This document shows positions 31,900-42,043 of a stretch of 64,000 nt of DNA, in pieces. Both the position numbers and the translations under genes were made by a program. The stretch's first letter is position 1. Each line of letters starts with the position of its first letter. The DNA comes from an uncultured Clostridia bacterium (lineage in GTDB: Bacteria > Bacillota > Clostridia > Oscillospirales > Acutalibacteraceae), in the NCBI GenBank assembly GCA_947630285.1, contig CANRHD010000001.1, positions 62,001 through 126,000 on the forward strand. Reading direction: 5' to 3'. The notes beneath the pieces were generated by a model. That model had not been told where the DNA came from. It worked only from the letters and a program-made list of their open reading frames with translations, and did not search any database.

Positions 31900-32745
31900 T
31901 TGAAACTGAAAAACAAAACGGCGGTGTGTTCTGCCGCTTTTGCCGTAAATCTTATATTGTTTTTTGTAAAAATCTACATAGCTTTATCCTCAAACAGCAT
32001 AAGCATATATGTGGATTCCTTAAATTCGCTTGCGGACTCTCTTATTTGCTTTATCGCAATAATCGGCTTTAAGGCCGCCTGCGTTAAGTCAAACGAAAAT
32101 TACCCGTTCGGTTTGGGGAAAATCGAAACGCTTATTAATTTTATCCTTTCGCTTGTTATTCTGTTTACGGGCTGTGCTTTTATCTATTCCTCTCTGCAAA
32201 GGCTTATGTACCCCGTCCCCGTTTGGTTTTCCGCCAAATATGCGGCGGTAATTGCCGTTACGGCCGTAATTAAGCTGTTTATGGCCTCGGCGTACAGAAA
32301 AAGCTATAAAAGCAATTCCTCCCCCGTGATGAAAAGCCTTTGTACCGACAGCGTACTTGATTTTTTTGTATCGGCCTGTATAGTTGTTTCGTTTACGCTG
32401 ACTTCGGTACTCGGCTATGCGGTTGACTCTGTTATGGGCATTGCCGCTTCCGTAATTATTATTGTAAGCGGAGTTAAAACCCTTGTTGCCTCCTGCGGAG
32501 AAATCATAGGCAAAAAGGACTCTCGGCTCACGGATAAGGCGAGGGAAATTTTAATTTCAAACAGCCTTGTAACAGAGGTTTTGAAATCAGAGGCGCACAT
32601 TTACGGCGATTATGCCGTTATTAATGCGGAAATAAGGGCGAATGTCAGCAGTGCGGACGAGGTATTTTCGCTGACGGACAGTTTAAAATCGGAAATCAAA
32701 AATCGGCTCAACGCCGAACTATTTATAAATTTTGGGGGTAATTGA
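31900..32745 (+). CDS. Cation diffusion facilitator family protein, divergent metal sites
   Basis: 281 residues with six hydrophobic segments and a C-terminal cytoplasmic domain in the CDF plan. The usual metal-site motifs are altered: SIYVDSLNSLADS instead of the common A-D-A-x-H-S-x-x-D, YPFGLGKIETL where most members have FGHGR/K, and LCTDSVLDFF in TM5 where HxxxD is usual. It may move another cation or have lost transport. It starts with TTG (31900), with AGAGGA 9 bases upstream. The next gene begins 1 bp after its stop, so the pair is an operon. Confidence 0.8.
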   Translation: MKLKNKTAVCSAAFAVNLILFFVKIYIALSSNSISIYVDSLNSLADSLICFIAIIGFKAACVKSNENYPFGLGKIETLINFILSLVILFTGCAFIYSSLQRLMYPVPVWFSAKYAAVIAVTAVIKLFMASAYRKSYKSNSSPVMKSLCTDSVLDFFVSACIVVSFTLTSVLGYAVDSVMGIAASVIIIVSGVKTLVASCGEIIGKKDSRLTDKAREILISNSLVTEVLKSEAHIYGDYAVINAEIRANVSSADEVFSLTDSLKSEIKNRLNAELFINFGGN

Positions 32746-32746
32746 T

Positions 32747-34051
32747 ATGAAAAAAGGAAAAAGCGCAGAGGCAAAAACACAGAGCAAGCACTTAAAGAGA
32801 TTTAAGAAATTTTTGCTTATCTTCGTAACCGTAATTTTAATTTATGCGGTTGTCAGCACCTGCCTTACTCTGATAGGGCTAAACGCCAACCGAAATAAGG
32901 CAAAATCATTCAGCGCCGTAAATTTTGACAGCCGTCCCGTGTATAAAAACTACGATAACGGCTGTTGGAACATAATAAGCGATGATGAGATAAAGGTATT
33001 ACAGCTTACAGATGTGCATATCGGCGGAGGTTATATGTCCGTAAGCAAGGACTCCATGGCGCTTAATGCGGTTGCCGCCATGGTTACTGCGGAAAAGCCC
33101 GATCTTGTCATTGTTACCGGCGATATATCCTACCCCGTTCCGTTTCAGGCAGGAACGCTTAACAACAAATCTTCCGCAACTCTGTTTGCCGATTTAATGG
33201 AGTCGCTCGGCGTTTATTGGACAGCCTGCTACGGCAACCATGACACGGAGCTTTACAGCTATTACGACCGTGACCAGCTTACCGAGGTCTATTCAAGCGG
33301 CGACTATCCGCACTGTCTTCTCCAGGCAGGTCCCGAAGGCGTTGACGGAAGCGGCAATCAGGTTATAAATATTGTAAATTCCGACAATGTTATAACAAGA
33401 ACGCTTATTCTTTTTGACTCCCATTCTTATGTTGACGGCGACTTTTTCGGCATTGCATGGAAGTACGATAACATTCACGACAATCAAATAGAATGGTACA
33501 GGGAAACAATCAAAGAGCTTTCAAAGCAAAACGAAGAGACCATAGCCAAGCTTGACGCCGAGAAAGCCCGACAGTATGAAGAGCTTAAAACAGTTAAATC
33601 TTCGGCGTTTATGCACATTCCGCTGACCGAATACAGGGACGCCTGGAACGAATATGTTGACAACGGTTATAACGACACGGAAAATGTTAAATATAATTAC
33701 GGTACCGTGGGCGAAAGCGGCAAGCAAATATACTGCGGTATAGGCGATGACAGCCTGTTTGAGACTATGCTTGAGCTAAAATCAACAGATTCCGTTTTCT
33801 GCGGCCACGACCACCTCAACAATTTCTCGCTTACATACAAGGGCATTAATTTAAACTACGGCATGAGCATAGACTATCTTGCATACAGCGGTATCTCAAA
33901 ATTGGGCGCACAGCGAGGCTGCGGCGTGCTTAATATTTCGCAGGACGGCGAGCTTGTTTCCAATAACCAAAACTATTATCAGGACAAATACCTTTCGCAA
34001 TATGCAAAGGAACAGGTAACAATGCAGGTACTTAACGAAAATGTTAAATGA
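32747..34051 (+). CDS. Membrane-anchored calcineurin-like metallophosphoesterase
   Basis: 434 residues. A basic N-terminus is followed by one membrane anchor (about 22-46, [24 protein letters not shown]) and an extracytoplasmic phosphoesterase domain. Metal-binding blocks in order: [11 protein letters not shown] (DxH), VIVTGDIS (GD), CYGNHDTE (GNHD), FMHIPL (H) and CGHDHLNN (GHxH). All ligands are present, so it should be active on an outer phosphoester. ATG 32747 follows the CDF stop by 1 bp with GGGGGT upstream; it ends 13 bp before the next gene. The substrate is unknown. Confidence 0.9.
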   Translation: MKKGKSAEAKTQSKHLKRFKKFLLIFVTVILIYAVVSTCLTLIGLNANRNKAKSFSAVNFDSRPVYKNYDNGCWNIISDDEIKVLQLTDVHIGGGYMSVSKDSMALNAVAAMVTAEKPDLVIVTGDISYPVPFQAGTLNNKSSATLFADLMESLGVYWTACYGNHDTELYSYYDRDQLTEVYSSGDYPHCLLQAGPEGVDGSGNQVINIVNSDNVITRTLILFDSHSYVDGDFFGIAWKYDNIHDNQIEWYRETIKELSKQNEETIAKLDAEKARQYEELKTVKSSAFMHIPLTEYRDAWNEYVDNGYNDTENVKYNYGTVGESGKQIYCGIGDDSLFETMLELKSTDSVFCGHDHLNNFSLTYKGINLNYGMSIDYLAYSGISKLGAQRGCGVLNISQDGELVSNNQNYYQDKYLSQYAKEQVTMQVLNENVK

Positions 34052-34064
34052 GGTTGAGCCGATT

Positions 34065-35366
34065 ATGAGAATTACGGATATTATCAGAAAAAAGCGGGAC
34101 GGCTTTGCCTTATCTAAGGAAGAAATAGAGTTTTTTATAAACGGCTGTGTGAATAATGAAATAGCGGATTATCAGACTTCCGCCCTGCTTATGGCAATAT
34201 ACTTTAACGATATGGACGAGAGGGAAACCGTTGACCTTACCATGGCGATGTTAAACTCCGGCGATAAGGTGGATTTATCCCAAATTGACGGCGTTAAGGT
34301 AGATAAACATTCAACCGGAGGCGTAGGCGACAAAACCACGCTCGTTGCGGCTCCCATTGCGGCGGCGTGCGGAGTTAAAATCGCCAAAATGTCCGGCAGA
34401 GGTCTCGGGCACACCGGCGGCACCGTCGATAAGCTTGAGTCCATACCGAATTTGAGGACGGATATAAACGGCAAAGAATTTTTCGATATAGTCAACAGAA
34501 CGGGAATTTGCGTAACGGGTCAATCCGGCAACCTCTGCCCTGCCGACAAAATACTGTATGGGTTGAGAGATGTAACTCAAACGGTTGATAAAATTTGCCT
34601 TATTGCTTCAAGTATAATGTCAAAAAAGCTTGCCTGCGGAAGCGACAGGATACTTTTAGATGTTAAAACCGGAAGCGGAGCTTTTATGAAGGATTTTAAC
34701 GACGCCAAACGCCTTGCCGAGCTTATGGTTAAAATCGGAAACAGCTCCGGCAAAAAGACCAAGGCTCTTATAACCGATATGGATATTCCTTTAGGCAACG
34801 CCATAGGAAATTCCCTTGAGGTTATTGAGGCCGTTGACACGCTCTGCGGAAACGGACCCGAAGACCTGGAGCAGGTTTGCGTTGAGCTTGCCGCAAATAT
34901 GATATTTTTGGCGGAGGGCGCAGACCTTGAAAATTGCAGGAGCAGGGCCGTGCAGGCAATAGAGAACGGCTCAGCGCTCGAAAAACTTGCCCAAATGGTT
35001 GAAGCCCAGGGCGGAGACAAGAATTATGTTTACGATACAAAACGCTTCAAAAGAGCCGATTTTGTGCGTCAGGTGAAGTCCCCTGCCGACGGCTATATAG
35101 TTAAGCTTGACGCCGAAAGATGCGGCACAGCGTCGGTTCACCTCGGAGCAGGCAGAGAAAAGAAGGAAGATAAAATTGACTTTGCCGCAGGCATCTTCTT
35201 AAACAGGAAAACCGGCGACAGGGTCTCAAAAGGCGACACAATAGCTACGCTTTACAGCGAGCATAAGGAATATCTTGACTCTGCGGAAAAGGAACTGCTC
35301 TCCTCCTTTAGCTTTGGCGACGCTCCCCCAAAGGCCAAACCGCATATACTCGCAAGCGTTGAATGA
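34065..35366 (+). CDS. pdp: Pyrimidine-nucleoside phosphorylase
   Basis: 433 residues, family length. It splits uridine, thymidine or deoxyuridine with phosphate to give the base and ribose-1-phosphate, a cytoplasmic salvage step. Signature segments: [20 protein letters not shown] and [20 protein letters not shown] (phosphate and substrate sites) and [20 protein letters not shown]-terminal alpha/beta domain carries SPADGYI. ATG 34065 was chosen from homology; the ribosome site (GAGG) is weak and more distant than usual, consistent with coupling to the upstream gene. Confidence 0.94.
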   Translation: MRITDIIRKKRDGFALSKEEIEFFINGCVNNEIADYQTSALLMAIYFNDMDERETVDLTMAMLNSGDKVDLSQIDGVKVDKHSTGGVGDKTTLVAAPIAAACGVKIAKMSGRGLGHTGGTVDKLESIPNLRTDINGKEFFDIVNRTGICVTGQSGNLCPADKILYGLRDVTQTVDKICLIASSIMSKKLACGSDRILLDVKTGSGAFMKDFNDAKRLAELMVKIGNSSGKKTKALITDMDIPLGNAIGNSLEVIEAVDTLCGNGPEDLEQVCVELAANMIFLAEGADLENCRSRAVQAIENGSALEKLAQMVEAQGGDKNYVYDTKRFKRADFVRQVKSPADGYIVKLDAERCGTASVHLGAGREKKEDKIDFAAGIFLNRKTGDRVSKGDTIATLYSEHKEYLDSAEKELLSSFSFGDAPPKAKPHILASVE

Positions 35367-35436
35367 TAAGTTAAATGGCAAGTTAGATGATAAGTTAAAT
35401 TTTAGCTAAATAACACAAACCGATATTCAAACAGAA

Positions 35437-35482
35437 ACACCCCTTGGGCCTCCTGCAAAGGAAGCATAAGGGGTGTGTTTAT
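35437..35482 (+). terminator. Terminator after the CDF-phosphoesterase-pdp genes
   Basis: ACACCCCTT (35437-35445) pairs with AAGGGGTGT (35468-35476), with an inner TCCT/AGGA stem; GTTTAT follows. The preceding 35367-35436 contains two GATAAGTTAAAT copies (35385 region) and nothing else. Confidence 0.7.
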
Positions 35483-35528
35483 GTAGAAAACCTCTGTTTT
35501 ATTTATAGAGCCGAGACTGTTAGAAATT

Positions 35529-37541
35529 TTAAACTCTCAGCCAAACACGCATCTCCTGTTCGCCTCGGTTGCCCCAGGCAAAGTAAGGGACAAGCTGTAG
35601 GGTGCAGTCCTTTTCCTCGGGCTCGCTGTATTGATAATAAAGCTCCCAGGATTTTTGGGAGAGCTTTTTGGCGTCGGCCGTGAGGCATACCATGGGAACG
35701 CCGCAAATATTATTTTCCCGTGCGGTTATTTTGCCTCTAAGATTTAAGCGGTACAGCCAGAGCTCGCTTCCCTCGGCGCAGTAGATAAAGGGGCCTCGCT
35801 GTACGGCAGCTTTGCCGAGACATTCCCTTACCTTAGGATTGGCGGTCAATATACGGGTAGGCATGGAAAAATTCAAATTAACCTCGCTGCAGCCCTCCCA
35901 TAAGCCCGATATATACATATATCCGTCAACGGTTTCACACGCTTTACCGTCGGGCAGAGAAATTTCAAGCTTATCGGGTTGGGTCCACTCGGGAATCCTG
36001 ACCGCCAATTTTGCACGGACAGCGTTCGGGGCAGATATACGAATTTTCAGCCTGCCGCCCCAGGGCATATCCGTCTCAACGCTGACATTAAGCGAAGCCT
36101 CCCCTATCTGCTTGGTAATCTCGCACCCCATAAACAAATTAAGCCAAAGGGTATCCTCGTCCTCCGTCACCGCATATTGAGCGAGGGACTCTATGAGCCG
36201 AGCCAAATTCGGAGGACAGCAGGCACAGCCGAACCACTTTTGCCTGACATTTTTCACATGGGAAAGCCGTTCGTCCTTATGGCACGCCTGCGGAACGACT
36301 TCAAGGGGATTTACATAGAGAAAGCTTTTGCCGTCCTGCGACATACCCGAAAGAACGCAGTTATAAAGCGCTCTTTCCATAATATCCGCATATTCTCCGC
36401 AGGGCGAGACGCCGAGCATACTCCGTGCAAAGAAAACCAGACCCACGGCGGCGCAGGTTTCGGCATAAGCCGAATCGTTTGGCAGGTCAAACGGATACGA
36501 AAAGGCTTCGCCGATGCAGGTGCCGCCTATCCCTCCTGTAACATACATTTTTTCACGGGTAACGCTTTGCCAAAGTCTGCGGCAGGCGTCTTTAAGCGAG
36601 CTGTCCCCTGTAAGCTCGCCGACGCTTGCCATTGAAGAATACAAATACACCGCCCTTACGGCGTGACCCACAGCCTCCGTTTGCTCACGCACCGGAATAT
36701 GAGACTGCGAGTAGGCGTTATGGTCGGGATTTTTATCGGGACGGTAGGGCTTGCCGAGTCGCTCGGCCTCATGCCGCCTTTCTCCGTCAAAGTAATTCGG
36801 GGATTGCCCTCGCCTGTCAATGAACAGCTTTGCAAGCTCAAGGTACTTTTTCTCACCTGTAACTCCGTAGAGCCTTGCAAGCGCCATCTCTGCAATTTCA
36901 TGGCCGGGATAGCCCGGAACATCGCCGTCGGGCCCCATTCTTTCATAAATATAATCGGCATAACGCCGTGCAACGCCGAGAAGAACGCCCTTTCCCGTAG
37001 AGTCGTAATAGGCGCAGGCGGCTTCAATAAGATGCCCGAGACAATACAGCTCGTGATTGGACTGAAGATTTGTCAGCGCCGCATCCATACCGTAAAGTAT
37101 GTAATATGTGTCCATATAACCGCTTGGGTGCTGGGCAGATTTAATAAGCTCAATGGCGCTGTCCGCCAAGGCCTCCAATTCGGCGTCGGGGAAATCTGCA
37201 AGCGAATATGCAACGGCCTCCAGCCATTTATAGAGGTCGGTATCCTGAAACAAAAAGCCGTAAAACTTGTCGCTGTCGGGTTCCTGCCCCTCCTGCGGCC
37301 AAATATCAAAGCCCGGATAGGAAAACACGGGCTCCTCAAAGGCATCGCCCAATTCTCTGCGCTTTTCGTTAAGTCTTGCCGCCGCACGGAAATTGTGTAT
37401 GCAATAGCTCTTGGGCGCACCCTCAATATTATCGTTGAGCGCCTCCCACTGGTACGGAAGCATCTGTGTGCGTACCGACTGCCGGATACGGCTCCAAAAT
37501 GCGTCCGTTATTTTTACCCTTTTAATGTCGATAGGTTTCAT
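35529..37541 (-). CDS. GH127 beta-L-arabinofuranosidase-type glycoside hydrolase
   Basis: 670 residues of the GH127 (DUF1680) family, which removes beta-L-arabinofuranosyl units, for instance from hydroxyproline-linked oligosaccharides. The zinc/catalytic set of the family is complete: acid/base candidate Glu345 (GTCIGEAF), Glu361 and Cys363 (YAETCAAVG), and Cys441-Cys442 (GCACCPPN). There is no signal peptide, so it is cytoplasmic and acts on imported oligosaccharides. I chose ATG 37541 (MKPIDIKRVKITDAFW) with GAGAGG upstream; the longer frame from 37778 overlaps pyrI and lacks support. It is monocistronic, facing the same way as the pyr operon but after that operon's terminator. Confidence 0.93.
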   Translation of the reverse strand: MKPIDIKRVKITDAFWSRIRQSVRTQMLPYQWEALNDNIEGAPKSYCIHNFRAAARLNEKRRELGDAFEEPVFSYPGFDIWPQEGQEPDSDKFYGFLFQDTDLYKWLEAVAYSLADFPDAELEALADSAIELIKSAQHPSGYMDTYYILYGMDAALTNLQSNHELYCLGHLIEAACAYYDSTGKGVLLGVARRYADYIYERMGPDGDVPGYPGHEIAEMALARLYGVTGEKKYLELAKLFIDRRGQSPNYFDGERRHEAERLGKPYRPDKNPDHNAYSQSHIPVREQTEAVGHAVRAVYLYSSMASVGELTGDSSLKDACRRLWQSVTREKMYVTGGIGGTCIGEAFSYPFDLPNDSAYAETCAAVGLVFFARSMLGVSPCGEYADIMERALYNCVLSGMSQDGKSFLYVNPLEVVPQACHKDERLSHVKNVRQKWFGCACCPPNLARLIESLAQYAVTEDEDTLWLNLFMGCEITKQIGEASLNVSVETDMPWGGRLKIRISAPNAVRAKLAVRIPEWTQPDKLEISLPDGKACETVDGYMYISGLWEGCSEVNLNFSMPTRILTANPKVRECLGKAAVQRGPFIYCAEGSELWLYRLNLRGKITARENNICGVPMVCLTADAKKLSQKSWELYYQYSEPEEKDCTLQLVPYFAWGNRGEQEMRVWLRV

Positions 37542-37642
37542 ATTATACCTCTCAAGCGTTATATGGTTTGTACGGTGCAATTTACCGCACCGCTGTATCG
37601 GTACTCGGATTATACAACATTCAGCCTGCAATGGCAAGCCCG

Positions 37643-37672
37643 AAAAAAAGGCCGTCCCGACAGACAGCCCTT
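37643..37672 (-). terminator. Terminator of the pyr operon
   Basis: On the minus strand AGGGCTGTC pairs with GACGGCCTT (two wobble pairs), followed by TTTTT, 18 bp beyond the pyrI stop. Confidence 0.7.
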
Positions 37673-37689
37673 TAATTTTTATTTTAATT

Positions 37690-38106
37690 TTAATTTGCCT
37701 TTGTTTCGCAGTAAATACAGCGGTATTCCTTGCTTTTCTTGTCCGACAGCCTGAATATATGGTCAAGCTCCTGCTCACAGGAGGTTATGCACCTTGGATT
37801 TTTGCACTTTACAACATTAACAAGCGTATCGGGCATATCTATGGACAGCTTCTCACAGAGTATGCCGTCCTTTATTATGTTTACCGTTGCGCCGGGGTCA
37901 ACATAGCCTATCACATCAAGATTGACATTAATATCCGCATCAATTTTAATGATGTCCTTTTTCCCCATTTTCCTGCTCTGAACATTTTTTATCAACGCTA
38001 CGGAAACATCAAGCAAATCAAGCCCCAAAAGCTTATAGAGCCTCATTCCGCAACCTGCCTCGATATGGTCTATAACAACGCCGTTTTGAATTGAATCTAT
38101 GTTCAT
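37690..38106 (-). CDS. pyrI: Aspartate carbamoyltransferase regulatory subunit
   Basis: 138 residues. The N-terminal allosteric domain ([18 protein letters not shown]) binds nucleotides. The C-terminal zinc domain carries [12 protein letters not shown]... with YRCIYC, giving four ligand cysteines. It binds PyrB and makes ATCase responsive to end products. Start overlaps the pyrB stop by 4 bp (ATGA). It is slightly shorter than the enterobacterial protein (about 153). Confidence 0.94.
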   Translation of the reverse strand: MNIDSIQNGVVIDHIEAGCGMRLYKLLGLDLLDVSVALIKNVQSRKMGKKDIIKIDADINVNLDVIGYVDPGATVNIIKDGILCEKLSIDMPDTLVNVVKCKNPRCITSCEQELDHIFRLSDKKSKEYRCIYCETKAN

Positions 38107-39026
38107 ATTGTGCCCGCCTCCCTTAAAAGCTTTAGGATAAGCGCCATTCTCATATATTTGCCGTTTAACACCTGTTTGAAATAACAGGCTCTTTCATCGT
38201 CGTCTATCGAAACGCTTATTTCGTTTACCCTCGGCAGCGGATGCATAATCGAAAGCTCCCTTTTGGCGTTGTGAAGCTTGTCGGGAGTCAAAATATAGCT
38301 GTCCTTGAGCCTTAAATAGTCTTCCTCGTTAAAAAATCTCTCACGCTGTACTCTTGTCATATAGAGTATATCAAGCTCCGGCATAACGCTTTCAAGCTCC
38401 GTAGTCTGAACATAGGGAATGTTTCTCGACTTTATGGAGTCCCTTTTAACATAGCCTGGAAGCTTCAGCTCCTCGGGTGAAATAAGCACATATTTTATTC
38501 CCTTATACCTCGAAAGCGCATTGATAAGCGAATGTACCGTTCTGCCGAATTTAAGGTCGCCGCAAAGCCCGACCGTCAGGTTGTCGAAGCCGCCCTTTTC
38601 ACGGTAAATCGTCAATAAATCGGCAAGCGTCTGCGTGGGGTGACAATGTCCGCCGTCGCCTGCGTTTATAACGGGAATTGTAGCCGCCTTTGCCGCAACA
38701 TAAGCCGCACCCTCCTTTGGGTGGCGCATCGCTATAATATCGGCGTAACAGCTTACCGTTTTAGCCGTATCCGCTACGCTTTCGCCCTTTGCGGCGGACG
38801 ATGAGCCTGCGTCGGTCATGGAAATTACATGGCCGCCAAGCTCGTACATTGCGGCTTCAAAGCTCATTCTTGTCCTTGTTGACGGTTCAAAAAACAGCGT
38901 TGCAAGCTTTTTTCCGCGGCAGACCTCGGCGTATTTTTGCGGATTTTCGATAATGTCCGTTGCCGTTTTAATAAGCTCGTCGAGTTCCTCCGTTGTGAGG
39001 TCTACTATGTCTATGACGCTTCTCAT
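38103..39026 (-). CDS. pyrB: Aspartate carbamoyltransferase catalytic subunit
   Basis: 307 residues. It joins carbamoyl phosphate and aspartate to carbamoyl-aspartate. It has [15 protein letters not shown] (carbamoyl-phosphate loop), [15 protein letters not shown] and [11 protein letters not shown] (active site). It overlaps pyrE upstream and pyrI downstream by 4 bp each, so translation is coupled. The presence of pyrI points to a class B-type c6r6 enzyme. Confidence 0.96.
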   Translation of the reverse strand: MRSVIDIVDLTTEELDELIKTATDIIENPQKYAEVCRGKKLATLFFEPSTRTRMSFEAAMYELGGHVISMTDAGSSSAAKGESVADTAKTVSCYADIIAMRHPKEGAAYVAAKAATIPVINAGDGGHCHPTQTLADLLTIYREKGGFDNLTVGLCGDLKFGRTVHSLINALSRYKGIKYVLISPEELKLPGYVKRDSIKSRNIPYVQTTELESVMPELDILYMTRVQRERFFNEEDYLRLKDSYILTPDKLHNAKRELSIMHPLPRVNEISVSIDDDERACYFKQVLNGKYMRMALILKLLREAGTI

Positions 39027-39667
39027 TTTTGCGCTCCTATCCAGCTTTCGTCAGAGGGATTGTTTCTGAAAGCTATCAGCTTTTCAATATCCGAGCTTTC
39101 GATATAGCCCTCCTGTGCCGCAACCTCGGCAATACAGTCAAAATCGGTAAGCGAATAATTTTTGACATTGGCCTGCTCAAGTCTTTCTATGCCCTTTTGC
39201 ATACCGTAGGTAAAAATCGAAACTATGCCGATAACATCTGCGCCCGCTTCACGAAGAACGCTTACCACTTCGAGAACACTGCCGCCCGTTGAAATAAGAT
39301 CCTCGACAACAACGGTCTTTTGACCCTTTTCAAGTCTGCCCTCAATTTGATTTTTTCTTCCGTGGTCCTTTGCGCCCGAGCGAACATAGCCCATGGGCAT
39401 ATCAAGCAGGTGCGCCGTAATTGCGGCATGCGCTATTCCTGCGGTAGATGTCCCCATAAGCACCTGAGCGTCGGGATAATGCTCCTTGATAAGAGAGGCA
39501 AGCCCGTTTTCAACATCTGTTCTTACCTGCGGCGCAGTGAGCGTCAGCCTGTTGTCGCAGTAAACAGGGCTTTTAATTCCGCTTGCCCAGGTAAAAGGCT
39601 CCTGCGGACGGAAAAAAACCGCCTTGATTTTCAGCAAATCCTTTGCTATAAGCTTGTTAAGTTCCAT
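39023..39667 (-). CDS. pyrE: Orotate phosphoribosyltransferase
   Basis: 214 residues. It converts orotate and PRPP to OMP. The PRPP-binding motif [13 protein letters not shown] lies near residue 117, with an N-terminal [16 protein letters not shown] and a flexible loop [12 protein letters not shown]. The gene lies 17 bp after pyrF and overlaps pyrB by 4 bp. Confidence 0.95.
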   Translation of the reverse strand: MELNKLIAKDLLKIKAVFFRPQEPFTWASGIKSPVYCDNRLTLTAPQVRTDVENGLASLIKEHYPDAQVLMGTSTAGIAHAAITAHLLDMPMGYVRSGAKDHGRKNQIEGRLEKGQKTVVVEDLISTGGSVLEVVSVLREAGADVIGIVSIFTYGMQKGIERLEQANVKNYSLTDFDCIAEVAAQEGYIESSDIEKLIAFRNNPSDESWIGAQK

Positions 39668-39684
39668 AAAAATCTCTCCTTTTA

Positions 39685-40383
39685 TCAGTCAACAAATTCT
39701 TCAACGCATCTCAAATATGCTTTTACGGGGTCGTCCGCCGCAGTTATGGGTCTGCCGACTACGATATAATCGGAACCGATCTCCTTTGCCTGGGCAGGGG
39801 TCATAACCCTTTTCTGATCGCCTATATCCCCGTCCGCAAACCTTACGCCCGGGGTTACGGTTATAAAATCATCTCCGCAAACGCCGTGAACCTTTTTCGA
39901 TTCGAGGGGCGAGCATACAACGCCGTCAAGCCCCGCTTTTTTGGCGTTTTGAGCATAGTGCATAACCACCTTGTCGATAGGCTCTTTTATAAGCAAATCG
40001 TTTTCCATTGCCTGCTGGTCGGTAGAGGTGAGCTGGGTCACGGCTATAAGCAGGGGTCTTGTGCCGTCCTCCCTTGTAAGCCCCTCAAGCGCCGCTTTCA
40101 TCATAGCTACAGTGCCGCCGGCGTGAAGATTGCATATATCAACATCAAGTCTTGACAGCACGGCCATAGACTTTTTTACGGTATTGGGTATGTCGTGAAG
40201 CTTTAAATCAAGAAAAATCTTGTGTCCCCTTTTCTTTATCTCCCTTACAATGTCGGGACCCTCGGAGTAGAAAAGCTCCATACCGATTTTTACAAACGGC
40301 TTGCGGTCGGTAAACAGATCCAAAAACTCATAAGTTTTCTGTGCGCTCGAAAAATCGCATGCTACGATTACATCTCTGCCCAT
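39685..40383 (-). CDS. pyrF: Orotidine 5'-phosphate decarboxylase
   Basis: 232 residues, TIM-barrel enzyme making UMP from OMP. The catalytic Asp-x-Lys-x-x-Asp cluster is in FLDLKLHDIPNTV, and the phosphate-binding end is SDYIVVGRPITAADDP. It shares one base with the pyrD stop. Confidence 0.95.
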   Translation of the reverse strand: MGRDVIVACDFSSAQKTYEFLDLFTDRKPFVKIGMELFYSEGPDIVREIKKRGHKIFLDLKLHDIPNTVKKSMAVLSRLDVDICNLHAGGTVAMMKAALEGLTREDGTRPLLIAVTQLTSTDQQAMENDLLIKEPIDKVVMHYAQNAKKAGLDGVVCSPLESKKVHGVCGDDFITVTPGVRFADGDIGDQKRVMTPAQAKEIGSDYIVVGRPITAADDPVKAYLRCVEEFVD

Positions 40384-41294
40384 TACTTAATCACTCCTAT
40401 TATATCAGCAATATTATTTATTTTATACCTATCCAAGGCGTTTGGCAAATCATTTATTATGTCCCGGCAGGCATAGGGGTTTATAAGGTTTGCGGCGCCT
40501 ATCTCGACGGCCGTTGCGCCTGCCATCATCATTTCTATTACATCGTCCGCACAGGTAATTCCCCCCATACCTACGACAGGGATATTTACCGCATTTGCAA
40601 CCTGATAAACCATTCTGACAGCTATGGGAAATATCGCAGGGCCTGAAAATCCGCCCATTTTATTTTTAATTACGGGCGTTCTTGTTTTCAAATCAATTCT
40701 CATACCCATAAGAGTGTTTATAAGGCTTATTGCGTCTGCGCCTGCCTGTTCGCAGGCCTTTGCTATTGAAACTATATCCGTTACATTGGGCGAGAGCTTA
40801 ACTATAACGGGCTTTTTGGTTACGGCCTTGACGGCGCTTGTAACCTCTGCCGCCGCCGACGGCTGTGTGCCGAAGCTCATACCGCCCGAATGAACATTGG
40901 GACAGCTGACATTTACTTCTATAAAGCCCACCTGCTCCTGCCTGTCAAGAAGCTCGCAGGTATAGGCGTAATCGCTTACCGAAAAGCCGCTGACATTGGC
41001 CATTACGGGCTTGTGGAAGCACTTTTTAAGCTTGGGGAGCTCACGGCTGATAACCTCGTCAACGCCCGGATTTTGAAGCCCCACGGAATTTATCATTCCT
41101 GCCGTACACTCCGCAATTCTCGGAGTCGGGTTGCCGAAGCGAGGCTCTTTTGTAGTGCCTTTAAACGAAAATGTGCCCAGGCAGTTAATATCGTAAAGCT
41201 CTGCGAATTCGTAGCCGAAGCCGAATGTTCCCGAGGCCGGTATTACGGGATTTTCAAGCTCTGTACCGCATAGATTTACACTCAATCTTCCCAT
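40383..41294 (-). CDS. pyrD: Dihydroorotate dehydrogenase B, catalytic subunit
   Basis: 303 residues. FMN enzyme oxidising dihydroorotate to orotate; class 1B because pyrK is adjacent and the catalytic base is Cys (VNVSCPNVHSGG). FMN-phosphate motif is VGMGGITCADD. ATG 41294 has AAGGAGG 6 bases upstream and lies inside the 3' end of pyrK (13-bp overlap). Electrons pass to PyrK and on to NAD+. Confidence 0.96.
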   Translation of the reverse strand: MGRLSVNLCGTELENPVIPASGTFGFGYEFAELYDINCLGTFSFKGTTKEPRFGNPTPRIAECTAGMINSVGLQNPGVDEVISRELPKLKKCFHKPVMANVSGFSVSDYAYTCELLDRQEQVGFIEVNVSCPNVHSGGMSFGTQPSAAAEVTSAVKAVTKKPVIVKLSPNVTDIVSIAKACEQAGADAISLINTLMGMRIDLKTRTPVIKNKMGGFSGPAIFPIAVRMVYQVANAVNIPVVGMGGITCADDVIEMMMAGATAVEIGAANLINPYACRDIINDLPNALDRYKINNIADIIGVIK

Positions 41295-42016
41295 AATATT
41301 TCCTCCTTTTTCAAAACGGGGCCGTCCTTGCAAATTCTCTTATACCCCGTTACCGTTTTGCAGCTGCAACCCATACATGCGCCGAAGCCGCAGCCCATTC
41401 TTTCCTCAAAGCTGAACTGCCCGGAGGTCTTGCTGTGCTTATATACGGCCTTTAACATAGGTTCGGGACCGCAACAGTAAAAATACGAATAATTTTCGGG
41501 CATGGCGTCTGTTACGAAGCCCTTAATACCGTAACTGCCGTCAACGGTGGTTACCTTGGTATCACAGCCCAGAGCGGCAAATTCCCTTTCGTAAAAGACC
41601 TCCGACTCGGTATTAAACCCGAGAATTACGGCGACCTTTTTGCCTGATTTTATAAGCCGCTTCGCAAGCAGGTACATGGGCGGTACGCCCACTCCGCCGC
41701 CCAAAAGCAACGGACTGCCGCCGCAAAGCTCCAAATCATAGCCGTTTCCGAGCCCCGTCAGCACATCTAAAACCGTGCCGACGCCCATTTTGCTCATAAC
41801 CTCGGTACCCTTGCCGACTACCTTATAAATTAAGGTAAGAGCGTCGCCCTCAATGTCGCAAACCGAAATCGGACGCCTTAGATAAAAATTGTCTATTTTA
41901 ATGTTTACGAATTGACCTGCCGAGGTTATTTCGGACAAATCGCCCTCCAGCTTCATCTGAAAAACATTTTCCGTAAGTGCGGTATTTTCTTTAACGGTAA
42001 GTAAAACCTGTTTCAT
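41282..42016 (-). CDS. pyrK: Dihydroorotate dehydrogenase B, electron-transfer subunit
   Basis: 244 residues. Ferredoxin-reductase-like FAD domain (FYLRRPISVCDIEGD), NAD-binding GGGVGVPPMYLLAKRL, and a C-terminal 2Fe-2S motif CGFGACMGCSC with a fourth Cys in RICKDGPV. It links PyrD to NAD+. It lies 27 bp after carB. Confidence 0.95.
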   Translation of the reverse strand: MKQVLLTVKENTALTENVFQMKLEGDLSEITSAGQFVNIKIDNFYLRRPISVCDIEGDALTLIYKVVGKGTEVMSKMGVGTVLDVLTGLGNGYDLELCGGSPLLLGGGVGVPPMYLLAKRLIKSGKKVAVILGFNTESEVFYEREFAALGCDTKVTTVDGSYGIKGFVTDAMPENYSYFYCCGPEPMLKAVYKHSKTSGQFSFEERMGCGFGACMGCSCKTVTGYKRICKDGPVLKKEEILWED

Positions 42017-42043
42017 TTTTCACCTCCGAAGACCCGAAAAAAT

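Noticed and set aside
36663..37754. 363-codon open frame on the plus strand inside the GH127 gene
   Set aside because: It is antisense to a conserved enzyme with all catalytic residues, has no ribosome site and no recognisable domain; the frame is open because of the GC pattern of the opposite strand.
37542..37778. N-terminal extension of the GH127 protein
   Set aside because: It overlaps pyrI and translates the pyr terminator; residues are low-complexity Lys/Ile.
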